Source of the DNA: Maridesulfovibrio sp.
Lineage (GTDB): Bacteria > Desulfobacterota > Desulfovibrionia > Desulfovibrionales > Desulfovibrionaceae
Assembly (NCBI RefSeq): GCF_963678865.1
Contig: NZ_OY787459.1
Location: 834,501 to 898,500, forward strand
Direction: 5' to 3'
Length of the DNA stretch: 64,000 bases
A program made the position numbers and the translations under genes. The stretch's first letter is position 1. Every line of letters begins with the position of its first letter. Positions 8,803 through 17,113 of this stretch are shown here, piece after piece. Below the pieces are notes generated by a model that searched no databases, was not told where the DNA came from, and saw only the letters and a program-made list of their open reading frames with translations.

Positions 8803-10428
8803 ATGCGTTTATATGAACTCCTGACTGTTATCAAACCCAAGACAATACAGCATTATCTTGCGTACATGGTTGCCGGGCTCGTTCTGATCCAACTGGGTAT
8901 TACATGGTTTCTGATTTCCGACCTCACATCCAATCTGCTCAAAGAACAGATAGGGCTGCGCGCTCTCCAGACAGCGCAATCCATAGCCCATATGCCGATG
9001 ATCCGTGATGAACTCCTGCGCAACGACCCGGAAGGAAGAATTCAGATCCTTGCCGAAAACATCCGCCAAAAGACCGGAGCCACCTTCATCGTAGTCGGCG
9101 ATGTTGATAACAAGCGCTTTTCTCATCCGGTTCCGGAAAGGATCGGACAGACCTTTGTTGGAGGCGATACCGGCCCGGTTATCAAAGAAGGCAGATCCTA
9201 CGTCTCGGAGGCTGTCGGTACTCTGGGCCGGTCCATCCGATCATTTGTTCCCATTTTCTCTCAGGACGGGGAAATCATCGGCTTTGTTTCGGTGGGTTAC
9301 CTTTCGACCAGCGTAAAGAAGAGCATTGCCGAACACATGAACCGACCGCTTATCTTCATAATCCTTCTAACCCTGTTCGGATTTGTGATAACGGCCTGCA
9401 TCACCCGCCACCTAAAAAAAATCACGCTCAACCTTGAGCCTGCTGAAATAACCAACCTCTACCTTGAAAGAGGAGCCGTGCTCGAAACCATCAGGGAAGG
9501 CGTCATCGCCACAGACCACAAGGGGGAAATCCGCCTGGCCAATAACGCGGCACTTAAATACACCTGCTTCTACTCCGCGGAACTGGTAGGGAAACATATT
9601 GACGATGTGATCCCCTGCGCCGGACTCAAGCATGCCCTGACCACAGGAGAAAGCGAATTCGACCAGGAACGCATCGTCAACGGACAGGAACTGATCTTCA
9701 ACATTGTGCCGGTCCTCAAAGACGGGGCCATCAAGGGGCTGGTAGCAAGCTTCCGGCGTAAGGATGAACTGGACCGCATTTCCCATGAGCTTTCCAGCAT
9801 TCAGGAATATTCCGAACTGCTGCGTGGACAGACCCACGAATACTCGAACAAACTCCACACGATAGCAGGACTGATCCAGATCGAAGCTTATCAGGAAGCA
9901 CTGGATTTAGTGGCCCGGGAATCATCCGGCTACGAAGACATCATCAGGTTCCTGAACAAAGCCGTACCCCATCCGGTAATAGCTGCCATAGTGCTCGGGA
10001 AATACAATCGGGCCAAGGAATTGAAAATAAACTTCCATGTTGACCGGGAAAGCACAATGCTTGATGTTCCGGATTGGATACAGCAGGAGAAAATAGTTAC
10101 TATTGTCGGCAACCTTCTGGACAATGCATTTGAAGCGGTGCTGGAACAGGATAAAGACAACCGCAACGTTTTCCTTTCCTTTACCGATCTTGGAAACGAC
10201 ATAGTCTTTGAAGTGGAAGACTCGGGTCCCGGAGTTCCCCCGGCCCAAATTGAAAAAATCTTTGAAAAAGGAATATCTTCCAAAGGGAGCGCGCGCCGTG
10301 GACTGGGACTTTATCTAGTCCACCAGCGACTTGATGAACTTGGCGGGTTGATTACCGTTTCAGCCGCCAAACCCGGCGGAACACTCTTCTCAGTTATAAT
10401 CCCAAAAGTCAGGTGTACAATAGTATGA
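8803..10428 (+). CDS. CitA/DcuS-type sensor histidine kinase
   Basis: A 541-residue membrane kinase. Order: transmembrane helix ~20-42, a periplasmic single-Cache (PASp) domain ~43-175, transmembrane helix ~183-203, a cytoplasmic PAS ~220-315, and a kinase core. The phospho-acceptor motif is QTHEYSNKLHT with H345, typical of the CitA/DcuS/DctS class; the N box is GNLLDNAFEAV near N437, with G boxes EDSGPGVP and RRGLGLYL. These kinases sense C4-dicarboxylates or citrate-like acids. The gene overlaps the response regulator by ATGA and lies just upstream of a TRAP dicarboxylate-type operon, so it probably controls that transporter in response to its substrate. Confidence 0.94.
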   Translation: MRLYELLTVIKPKTIQHYLAYMVAGLVLIQLGITWFLISDLTSNLLKEQIGLRALQTAQSIAHMPMIRDELLRNDPEGRIQILAENIRQKTGATFIVVGDVDNKRFSHPVPERIGQTFVGGDTGPVIKEGRSYVSEAVGTLGRSIRSFVPIFSQDGEIIGFVSVGYLSTSVKKSIAEHMNRPLIFIILLTLFGFVITACITRHLKKITLNLEPAEITNLYLERGAVLETIREGVIATDHKGEIRLANNAALKYTCFYSAELVGKHIDDVIPCAGLKHALTTGESEFDQERIVNGQELIFNIVPVLKDGAIKGLVASFRRKDELDRISHELSSIQEYSELLRGQTHEYSNKLHTIAGLIQIEAYQEALDLVARESSGYEDIIRFLNKAVPHPVIAAIVLGKYNRAKELKINFHVDRESTMLDVPDWIQQEKIVTIVGNLLDNAFEAVLEQDKDNRNVFLSFTDLGNDIVFEVEDSGPGVPPAQIEKIFEKGISSKGSARRGLGLYLVHQRLDELGGLITVSAAKPGGTLFSVIIPKVRCTIV

Positions 10429-11141
10429 CCGAAGTCAAAGTTGTTATAGTCGAGGATGATGGCCGAATTGCAGACCTCCACCGCCGCTTTACCGAAAGGG
10501 TGCCCGGCTTCAGCGTAGTAGCCATAGCCCAAAGTCTTGAAGACGCCAAAACCATCATTGAACTATACAAACCGGACCTGATCCTGCTCGATCTCTATTT
10601 TCCGGAAGGGACCAGTCTGGATCTGTTACGCGAAATACGCACCAGAGGCTTGGAAACCGATGTAATCCTGATCACCGCAGCCAAGGAAATGGGACCGCTC
10701 AAGGAAGCCCTGCGCGGAGGGGTCTTTGACTATATCATCAAGCCTGTCATTCTCGACCGCTTCGTAACCTGCCTTGAAAAATTCGGTGAATATTTTCGAC
10801 GCCTGCATTCAGAAGATGCCATCGAACAAAAAGATGTGGATAATATCCGCAATCTCAACCCGGCCACATCCATGTCGGAGTCTGGCCCGGAGAACCTGCC
10901 TAAGGGCATTGATCGCCTGACATTAAAAAAGGTCAAGGCCGTATTCGGGAAGAAAAACATCGATAAGCAGGAAGGAATCAGTGCCGAAGAAATGGGCGAA
11001 ATCATAGGGGCCAGCAGATCCACAGCCCGGCGCTATCTGGAATACCTTGTTTCCATCGGCAGAATCTATCCTGATGTTGTGTACGGAACAGTCGGACGAC
11101 CGGAACGTAAATATTTCAATACCAATGCCGTAGACTCATGA
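10425..11141 (+). CDS. CitB/DcuR-type response regulator
   Basis: A 238-residue regulator starting at the ATG inside the ATGA overlap with the kinase. Receiver domain ~5-120: acidic pair EDD near residue 10, phospho-acceptor D56 in LLDLYFPEG, and a lysine in IIKPV near 105. The C-terminal output has a helix-turn-helix with EEMGEIIGASRSTARRYLEYL, the pattern of CitB/DcuR/DctR proteins. It pairs with the kinase at 8803 and likely activates dctPQM, 300 bp downstream, where an inverted repeat could be its site. Confidence 0.94.
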   Translation: MTEVKVVIVEDDGRIADLHRRFTERVPGFSVVAIAQSLEDAKTIIELYKPDLILLDLYFPEGTSLDLLREIRTRGLETDVILITAAKEMGPLKEALRGGVFDYIIKPVILDRFVTCLEKFGEYFRRLHSEDAIEQKDVDNIRNLNPATSMSESGPENLPKGIDRLTLKKVKAVFGKKNIDKQEGISAEEMGEIIGASRSTARRYLEYLVSIGRIYPDVVYGTVGRPERKYFNTNAVDS

Positions 11142-11265
11142 CGTAATTCTTCCGGCGCCCCTGCCGACATTTTTAATCCTAGACTTTTTTTAGCAGGCTT
11201 CGCCCCTTCGAAGCACTGAATATCCTGAAAATATCCCCCTCCCTGACCTACTGATCCTGCCGAGT

Positions 11266-11293
11266 TTGTTCACCTTTTCACATTCGTGAACAA
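11266..11293. promoter_or_regulatory. Inverted repeat, candidate operator of the TRAP operon
   Basis: TTGTTCAC and its exact complement GTGAACAA are separated by 12 bases, 150 bp upstream of dctP. The symmetry suits a dimeric regulator. The neighbouring CitB-type regulator is the obvious candidate, though a catabolite-type factor is also possible. It is the clearest symmetric element in the 300-bp gap between 11141 and 11443. Confidence 0.45.
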
Positions 11294-11442
11294 TATGCAC
11301 AATATCCGCATAAAACACAAAAAACACATTAAGCAGATAATAACACCTCCTGCGTTTTTTCATATAGATTCTGATCACTGCAATAATTGGGAAGCAGCTG
11401 TATGACTAAATTTTGAAAATCTGCCTAAGCAGAGGAGGGTTT

Positions 11443-12420
11443 ATGAGACGTTTATTCGCAGTGATTTGTGCATTAGTACTTATTGCGGCCATGTCGGTTC
11501 CCGCATTTGCCGGAAAAGTGGTTCTCAAGCTCGGACATATTGCCGAACCCGTGCATCCCTACGGACAGGGTGCCGAAAAATTTGCTGAGATCGTCAAGGA
11601 AAAATCCGGAGGCGAAATCATCGTCAAGGTTTTCCCCTCCTCCCAGCTGGGCGGACAGAAAGACCTCATTGAAGGACTCATCTTCGGAACCGTTGACATG
11701 GCTCTGGTGGGAACAGCCGTTCTCGGCCAGTTCCAGCCCCAGATTTCAATCTTCGACATGCCCTTCCTTTTTCAGGACCGTGAACATGCTTACAAATCCC
11801 TCGATACCGTGGGTATGGATCTGGGCAAGGCTCTTGAACCGAAAGGCATCAAACTTCTCGGGTACATGGAAAACGGTATCCGCCACCTGACAAACAACGT
11901 CCGCGAAGTCAAGACTCCCGCCGATATGGATGGACTTAAAATCAGGGTCATGACCAACAAAATTTACATCGAAATGATGAAATCCCTCGGAGCATCCCCT
12001 ACTCCCATGGCTTTCGGTGAACTGTATTCCGCCATGCAGCAGGGAACTGTTGACGGACAGGAAAACCCCAGCGCCCACATCTGGACCAAACGCTTTTTCG
12101 AAGTACAGAAATTCGCATCCAAGACCGCCCACTCCTACGCCCCGGAACCGCTGGTAATGTCCATGATCAGCTGGGCCAGACTTAATCCTGCCCAGAAAAA
12201 AATCATCAAGGAATCAGCCAAAGAAGCTATAGACTGGCAGCGCAAGTTCTCCACACAAAAGGATGATGAATACTGGACTCTTATCGAAGGTACCGGAAAA
12301 ATCAAGATAACCGAAGTGGACCGTGAAAAATTCGCGGAAGCAACCAAGCCTGTTTATGAAAAATTCGCCGACGTCGTAGGACAGGACAACATTGACAAAA
12401 TCAACGCTCTGAAAAAATAG
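11443..12420 (+). CDS. dctP: TRAP transporter solute-binding protein DctP
   Basis: A 325-residue periplasmic binding protein. The start ATG at 11443 follows AGGAGGG; upstream in-frame codons lack a site. Residues 1-24 are a Sec signal ending AFA|GK. The mature part has family landmarks: KLGHIAEPVHPYGQGAEKF, GLKIRVMTNKIY (arginine that grips the substrate carboxylate), and GTVDGQENPS. It captures an organic acid, probably a C4-dicarboxylate or related acid, for DctQM. It is the first gene of the operon and should be made in excess over the membrane subunits; a hairpin follows it. Confidence 0.95.
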   Translation: MRRLFAVICALVLIAAMSVPAFAGKVVLKLGHIAEPVHPYGQGAEKFAEIVKEKSGGEIIVKVFPSSQLGGQKDLIEGLIFGTVDMALVGTAVLGQFQPQISIFDMPFLFQDREHAYKSLDTVGMDLGKALEPKGIKLLGYMENGIRHLTNNVREVKTPADMDGLKIRVMTNKIYIEMMKSLGASPTPMAFGELYSAMQQGTVDGQENPSAHIWTKRFFEVQKFASKTAHSYAPEPLVMSMISWARLNPAQKKIIKESAKEAIDWQRKFSTQKDDEYWTLIEGTGKIKITEVDREKFAEATKPVYEKFADVVGQDNIDKINALKK

Positions 12421-12429
12421 CCGTTTCAA

Positions 12430-12457
12430 CCGGAGCCGAGGGATTCCTCGGCTCCGG
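12430..12457 (+). other. Intercistronic hairpin between dctP and dctQ
   Basis: A 12-bp perfect G/C-rich stem (CCGGAGCCGAGG / CCTCGGCTCCGG) with a GATT loop lies 9 nt after the dctP stop and 20 nt before the dctQ start. It has no U-tract. Such elements usually protect the upstream message from 3' exonucleases or partly attenuate, giving more binding protein than membrane subunits. Confidence 0.65.
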
Positions 12458-12477
12458 ATTCTCAGGGAGGATTCCTG

Positions 12478-12999
12478 ATGGATAAACTATTCGAAAAACT
12501 TCGTGCGGTCCTTTACTGGATATCCGTAACTTCAATGACCGTAATGCTCGTCCTGATCTTTTTTCAGGTTGTTACCAGATATTTTTTCGGACACACTTTT
12601 GAGTGGTCCGAAGAACTTGCCAGATTTCTTTTTGTCTGGGTCGTATTCCTTGGCTCAGCCCTGATCATGGGCGAAAGCGGACACCTTGCAGTACAGATCC
12701 TGCCAAGCAAGTTGAAAGATACTGCTGCAGGACTGGCACTGGAAACCGTAATAAATCTCTGCAGCTATGCCTTCACCATGCTCCTGCTGGTGCAGGGAGC
12801 CAAGATGACCTCTGTCATGACTTTTCAGGTCGCGCCGGGGCTGGGTATTTCCATGAGCGTGGTCTATTCCATAATCCCCATCAGTGCCTTCCTGATGATT
12901 CTTTACCTTATGAAGGATACGGTGCGGATTTTCAAACAGGTCAGGGAACGTTGCGGATCGTCCGCAGGTGTTGAACAGAAAGCTGAAGTCGGGAGATAG
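12478..12999 (+). CDS. dctQ: TRAP transporter small membrane subunit DctQ
   Basis: A 173-residue protein with four predicted transmembrane helices (~18-36, 50-66, 90-110, 128-148) and the DctQ landmark FEWSEELARFLFVWVVFLG. An AGGGAGG site precedes the ATG. It forms the membrane complex with DctM, whose gene starts 3 nt after the stop. The acidic tail is variable in this family. It uses the sodium gradient with DctM to import the acid bound by DctP. Confidence 0.95.
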   Translation: MDKLFEKLRAVLYWISVTSMTVMLVLIFFQVVTRYFFGHTFEWSEELARFLFVWVVFLGSALIMGESGHLAVQILPSKLKDTAAGLALETVINLCSYAFTMLLLVQGAKMTSVMTFQVAPGLGISMSVVYSIIPISAFLMILYLMKDTVRIFKQVRERCGSSAGVEQKAEVGR

Positions 13000-13001
13000 T
13001 C

Positions 13002-14276
13002 ATGGAGTTAGTATTACTCGGTTCATTTCTGGGCCTGACTTTTCTGGGTGTTCCCGTCGCCTACGCGCTGGGCCTTTCCGTATCTATAATTCTCTACCAT
13101 TACATGCACATACCTCAGGTCATGATCACTCAGGTCATGTACTCCGGTATTGATTCCTTTTCATTCATGGCCGTACCCTTCTTCATGCTGGCTGGTTCAT
13201 TCATGTCTGCCGGAGGGGTAACTTCCAGACTGGTCAATTTTGCGCAGGCTCTGGTGGGATCGTTCACCGGCGGACTGGCTCAGGTTGTCGCGGTTTCAGG
13301 CATGTTCTTTGCCGCTATTTCCGGGTCATCAGCAGCCACCACTGCAGCCATCGGTTCCACAATGGTTGATGAAATGGAAAAGAAAGGCTACCGCCGCGAA
13401 CTGGCCACCGGCATCGTCGCTGCAGGTGGAACAGTCGGCATCGTAATTCCCCCGTCCATCACCCTGGTTGTCTACGGAGTAATCGCCGGGGCATCCATAG
13501 GCGACTTGTTCATGGGTGGAATGGTTCCGGGCCTGCTTATGGGCCTGACTATGTGTCTGGTCAGCTATGCCATTGCCAAAAAGGAAGGGATTCCTGCGGA
13601 AGGATCATTTTCATTTATCCATCTATTGAAATCATTCAAGGATTCTTTCTGGGCCTTAATGACCCCGGTTATTATCATCGGCGGAATTTACGGCGGCATA
13701 TTCACTCCCACCGAAGCTGCCGCAGTGGCAGCCGTATATGGTATCTTCGTCGGCTTCTTCATCTACAAGGAACTGACCATCAAGGATTTTCCGCGCATCA
13801 TCTTTCAAGCCGTCATGGGTACAACAATGATCATGTTCATTGTCGGTGCCGCCAAAGTCTTCGGCTGGATGCTTACCAACCTTGAAATCCCACACCATAT
13901 CGGGGAGTACATAGTATCCCTTACCAACTCTCCGGCAATGTTCCTGATCATGATGAACCTGCTGCTGCTCTTCATCGGGACTTTAATCAACGCCTCCGCT
14001 GCGGTCGTCATTCTGACCCCCATATTCCTGCCTGTTGCAGTGAAACTGGGAATTGACCCGCTGTTCTTCGGCGTATTGATGGTTATCAACCTAGCGATCG
14101 GTTGCATTACGCCTCCCGTAGGTCTGGACCTGTTTGTCGCCAGCGCCATCACCAAAGTACCCCTTGAAAAAGTTATGAGGGCATCGATCCCCTATCTGGT
14201 TGCCTTGCTGGGAGCGCTGCTGCTGATGACTTTCTGTCCCCCGATCATCACATTCCTGCCCAATCTCCTGCATTAG
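13002..14276 (+). CDS. dctM: TRAP transporter large membrane subunit DctM
   Basis: A 424-residue protein with about a dozen hydrophobic segments, the usual DctM size. Recognisable motifs include PFFMLAGSFMSAGG, the re-entrant loop ISGSSAATTAAIGSTM, GIVIPPSI, and GCITPPVGLDLF near the end, the SSA/TPP signature of the ion-transporter superfamily. It catalyses sodium-coupled uptake with DctP and DctQ. It is the last gene of the operon and is followed by a strong hairpin. Confidence 0.96.
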   Translation: MELVLLGSFLGLTFLGVPVAYALGLSVSIILYHYMHIPQVMITQVMYSGIDSFSFMAVPFFMLAGSFMSAGGVTSRLVNFAQALVGSFTGGLAQVVAVSGMFFAAISGSSAATTAAIGSTMVDEMEKKGYRRELATGIVAAGGTVGIVIPPSITLVVYGVIAGASIGDLFMGGMVPGLLMGLTMCLVSYAIAKKEGIPAEGSFSFIHLLKSFKDSFWALMTPVIIIGGIYGGIFTPTEAAAVAAVYGIFVGFFIYKELTIKDFPRIIFQAVMGTTMIMFIVGAAKVFGWMLTNLEIPHHIGEYIVSLTNSPAMFLIMMNLLLLFIGTLINASAAVVILTPIFLPVAVKLGIDPLFFGVLMVINLAIGCITPPVGLDLFVASAITKVPLEKVMRASIPYLVALLGALLLMTFCPPIITFLPNLLH

Positions 14277-14305
14277 CGGGCAAAACAAAATCACAACGCT
14301 CAATT

Positions 14306-14345
14306 CTGAAGCCCTCGCAACTGTTAACAGTTGCGAGGGCTTCAG
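14306..14345 (+). terminator. Strong terminator hairpin after dctM
   Basis: An 18-bp perfect stem (CTGAAGCCCTCGCAACTG and its complement) around a TTAA loop begins 30 nt after the dctM stop. The U-tract is weak. The symmetry means it can also stop transcripts from the minus-strand DsrE-like gene downstream. Confidence 0.8.
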
Positions 14346-14424
14346 TGCGTATTGGGCAAAAATCAAATAGATCTACTTTTCCGGTTAGAGTCTACTTTTC
14401 ACTAAATCTGTTATTCATTAACGG

Positions 14425-14525
14425 GACCGCTGTTGTCTACTTCAGTCATCTATTCAGTAAATCTCAGACCCTGACTAAATCAATTCTTAGCCTGCGGGTA
14501 AAAAGCATCCAAAAATCCCATAGAA
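14425..14525 (-). repeat. Fragment of the DUF6573-linked dispersed repeat (3' flank)
   Basis: This stretch aligns base by base, with scattered differences, to 39500-39612: shared blocks are CAGTCATCTATTCAGTAAAT versus CAGTCTTCTATCCAGTAAAT, then a TTCTTAGCCTG block and an AAATCCCATAGAA block. At 39.5 kb the same sequence lies just 3' of the DUF6573-like gene. Here it sits directly 3' of the DsrE-like gene. Confidence 0.6.
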
Positions 14526-14864
14526 CTATATGGTAATCAAGTGCTCATTCTTCTTAATTATTTCTGTCAAAGGTGATCCCCAGAACCTAATTTCAAGATC
14601 AAGTTCTTCGAGCTGTGACTTAACTCCCAACTGATTCGCACAGGATTCACAAACGCTAAACTTAACACCAGATTCTCTGGCATCTGCTATCAACTGCTGA
14701 ACATGTACATCTTCAGCAACCAACTTTGATGGCGCACCCCAGATAATCACCTGAACTTCGTCCCACCAGCCGTTCTTGATTGAGTTCTGTGCATACATCA
14801 TCACCATCAACTCTGCGGTCACAGGGTCGGCATTTGTCCATAAGATATTCAATTTATTATTCAT
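14526..14864 (-). CDS. DsrE-like family protein
   Basis: A 112-residue protein that begins MNNKLNILWTNADPVTAELM and follows the DsrE/YchN-like alpha/beta pattern. It has a mid-chain VIIWGAPSKLVAEDV segment and a cysteine pair CESCANQLGV (about residues 73-76). DsrE-like proteins are small sulfur-carrier or redox proteins that often form trimers or hexamers; one cysteine can carry persulfide. GGAGG precedes the ATG. Partner unknown. It is flanked on both sides by repeat fragments, so it may have moved with them. Confidence 0.85.
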   Translation of the reverse strand: MNNKLNILWTNADPVTAELMVMMYAQNSIKNGWWDEVQVIIWGAPSKLVAEDVHVQQLIADARESGVKFSVCESCANQLGVKSQLEELDLEIRFWGSPLTEIIKKNEHLITI

Positions 14865-14888
14865 ACTGCCTCCATATTTTGATGTACA

Positions 14889-15086
14889 TTAAATCAAAAT
14901 TACGAGGACAACATCAACACAATGTGGTAGTGCACTTCTACTTCTTCCAGTTTTCTGTGGTCTTCCGACATCAAGAAAAGCGCTTAAAAGCTGTCCCTGT
15001 AATACTCTTGGATGTAAGAACGGTACAAGATAACGGAGTCGTCCTTCTATGCTCTTCCATCCGCCTTCAAGCCCTTCCGGTAGCAT
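14889..15086 (-). pseudogene. Degenerate DUF6573-like fragment
   Basis: The minus strand reads LPEGLEGGWKSIEGRLRYL, which parallels SPKGLEGEGQSVTGRLHDL of the fuller DUF6573-like gene at 39.8 kb. There is no ribosome site and the rest is not recognisable. It is a decayed member of the same repeat family as 14425-14525, with the DsrE-like gene lying between the two pieces. Confidence 0.4.
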
Positions 15087-15155
15087 ATTGTATATTTCAA
15101 AAAAATTCAGTGATACCTCACCAGCTATAGAAAATTGAAGCCGACCAACTTTTCA

Positions 15156-15582
15156 CTATTTCTTTTTACTTTTTTTTCGTTTTTCTTTTTCTGCCTTCCT
15201 GTCTTCCTTCTTACGTTCCTTCTCATTTTCTTTTTGATTCTTGCGAGTCTTTTTGTCCTCTGCCTTCTTTTCCTTTAAAAGTTTTTTCTCGTTGCGGTCT
15301 TGTTCTCGTTCTTCTCTCTTTTGATCCTTTCTACGCTCCCGTTCGTCTTTATCTTCAGCCCGTTCCTGTTCTCTGTTTTCTTTCTGCCTTGCTCGCTTTT
15401 CTTCATCATTCTTTTTTTTGAGTTCCCGGTCTTCCTCTTTACGTTTTTTGCGCAGTTCTTTTTCGCTTTTGTTTTTCTTATCTTTTGCATGGGCAGCAAA
15501 ACCAATTAAAGGACATCCGAATGCAATGGAGCATATGCCTAAACCTTTAAGCAGATGACGTCTTGAGATTTTTTTTTGTCAT
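15156..15582 (-). pseudogene. Tat-signal, Lys/Glu-rich protein with frameshift at an A9 tract
   Basis: An ATG at 15582 with a good AAGGAG site is followed by ACA and nine consecutive A (15569-15577). Read on directly, the frame stops after 11 codons. With one A fewer it continues as M-T-K-K-I-SRRHLLKGLGICSIAFG, a convincing twin-arginine signal peptide ending FAAHA|KD at about residue 32. About 108 residues follow, almost all K, E, R, D, N and Q, ending KRKKSKKK: a highly charged, probably helical or disordered tail. No in-frame start exists past the tract. Either the gene is off by one base, is rescued by polymerase slippage on the A run, or the base count is a sequencing error. Function unknown. 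Confidence 0.7.
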
Positions 15583-16006
15583 TTGATTTCTCCTTTTGAT
15601 ACAGTTGGCGCTATTATAATTTATTATACTTAGGCATGCTCTCTCAACATTAGAAATTTCTTAACCTGCGCGGATATTGATATCGCACCGTTTATCACTG
15701 AGGCGCAAGTATGCTAAATAGGTTTGAAGAGGGTTGTATGTGTGGTCCTGATGATGACATGTAGCCCGGGATAATTCCGCTGCTGTCGGCTGATGCTCGT
15801 AATTAAAGAGAAATGCATGAAAAAAGGAGTAGATTGTTTTTTTTGGGATCCGTTTGGCGTTTTATAGCAAGATGTTTACGATTGGTTGATAAAAAAATAG
15901 TGGATATCTGTTGTAACTTGTGTTTTTTTTAGAAAGTTGGGAAATAAAAATTTATGTCTAAGTCTGTATTTAGTCTTAAATTGTATATATCTACAAGGCT
16001 GTATGA
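15583..16006. other. Intergenic region, nothing recognised
   Basis: About 420 bases between divergent genes, A/T-rich near the 16007 start. It should hold promoters for the charged Tat protein and the HD-GYP operon. No repeat or RNA was recognised. Confidence 0.3.
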
Positions 16007-17053
16007 ATGAGTAAGAATGCATCAAGGCAGACTGTTCTGGTAGTGGACGATTCGGCTGATAATATTGCTGTTTTTTCTAAAATTTTATCTGAAAAATATC
16101 GCGTCAAGGCTGCTAAAAACGGAGCTAAAGCATTACAAATCGCTTTTGCTACAGTCCCTGACATTATTCTGCTTGATATTATGATGCCGGGGATAGACGG
16201 TTATGAAATATGCCGCCAATTGAAAAAAGACTCCAGAACTCAAAAAATACCTATCATTTTTGTCACCGCAAAAGATGAAATTGAAGACGAGACTAAGGGG
16301 TTTGAATTAGGAGCGGTGGACTATATCGCAAAACCGGTCAGTCCTTCGATTGTTCTTGCCAGAGTGAAAACACACCTTCAGCTTTATGATAACAGCAGAG
16401 AACTTGAAAATGCTGTCCTCAGTCGGACTAAAGAGTTGGCGCAAAGTCAGCTCGAAATTATCCGCAGGCTGGGCCGGGCTGCAGAATACAAAGATAATGA
16501 AACCGGTATGCATGTCATCCGCATGAGTTATTACTCGTGTGTTATTGCCCGAAGTATAGGTATGGATGATGCTACCATCGATTTATTGCTTAATGCTACA
16601 CCGATGCATGATGTTGGAAAAATCGGCATTTCAGACTCAATTCTGCTCAAAGCCGGTAAGCTGACTGAGCAGGAGCGCGAGGAGATGGAAAAGCATTGTG
16701 AATTCGGGGCTGAAATAATCGGCGAGCATGATGATAAATTATTGAAGTTGGCAAGGTCAGTAGCCCTCACTCATCATGAAAAATGGGATGGATCTGGCTA
16801 TCCTAAGGGCCTAAAAGGCACTGACATTCCTATTGAAGGAAGAATTGTGGCTATTGCAGATGTTTTTGATGCTCTGACCAGCAGAAGATCTTACAAAGAA
16901 CCTTGGCCGATTGATAAGGCTATAAGTTTTATCGAAGAACAGGCAGGACGGCATTTTGACCCGGAATTGGTTGCTGCTTTTATCAATAATATTTCTAAAG
17001 TAATTAAAATATATGAAAAAAACAGAGAAGAATGTCACGTTAAAGATATATAA
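16007..17053 (+). CDS. Response regulator with HD-GYP phosphodiesterase output
   Basis: A 348-residue RpfG-like protein. Receiver ~8-125: VVDDSAD at the front, phospho-acceptor D57 in LLDIMMPG, and a lysine in IAKPV near 110. A short linker leads to an HD-GYP domain ~150-340 with H201-D202 (MHDVGKIG), HHEKWDGSGYPKG (GYP at 264-266), and ADVFDALTSRR. The key metal ligands and the GYP loop are all present, so it should hydrolyse cyclic di-GMP (or a related dinucleotide) when phosphorylated. It lies 60 bp upstream of a large hybrid kinase, its probable phosphodonor. Confidence 0.95.
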   Translation: MSKNASRQTVLVVDDSADNIAVFSKILSEKYRVKAAKNGAKALQIAFATVPDIILLDIMMPGIDGYEICRQLKKDSRTQKIPIIFVTAKDEIEDETKGFELGAVDYIAKPVSPSIVLARVKTHLQLYDNSRELENAVLSRTKELAQSQLEIIRRLGRAAEYKDNETGMHVIRMSYYSCVIARSIGMDDATIDLLLNATPMHDVGKIGISDSILLKAGKLTEQEREEMEKHCEFGAEIIGEHDDKLLKLARSVALTHHEKWDGSGYPKGLKGTDIPIEGRIVAIADVFDALTSRRSYKEPWPIDKAISFIEEQAGRHFDPELVAAFINNISKVIKIYEKNREECHVKDI

Positions 17054-17113
17054 ATTATCCCCAGAGTGTTTGCTGACATGTATTAACAAGCTGTAATTAA
17101 TCCGGGAGGGAAC

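Noticed and set aside
15300-15509. 69-codon plus-strand frame rich in Phe and Leu
   Set aside because: It is the antisense of the Lys/Glu-rich tail of the charged Tat protein; the hydrophobic look comes from AAA/GAA codons read backwards.
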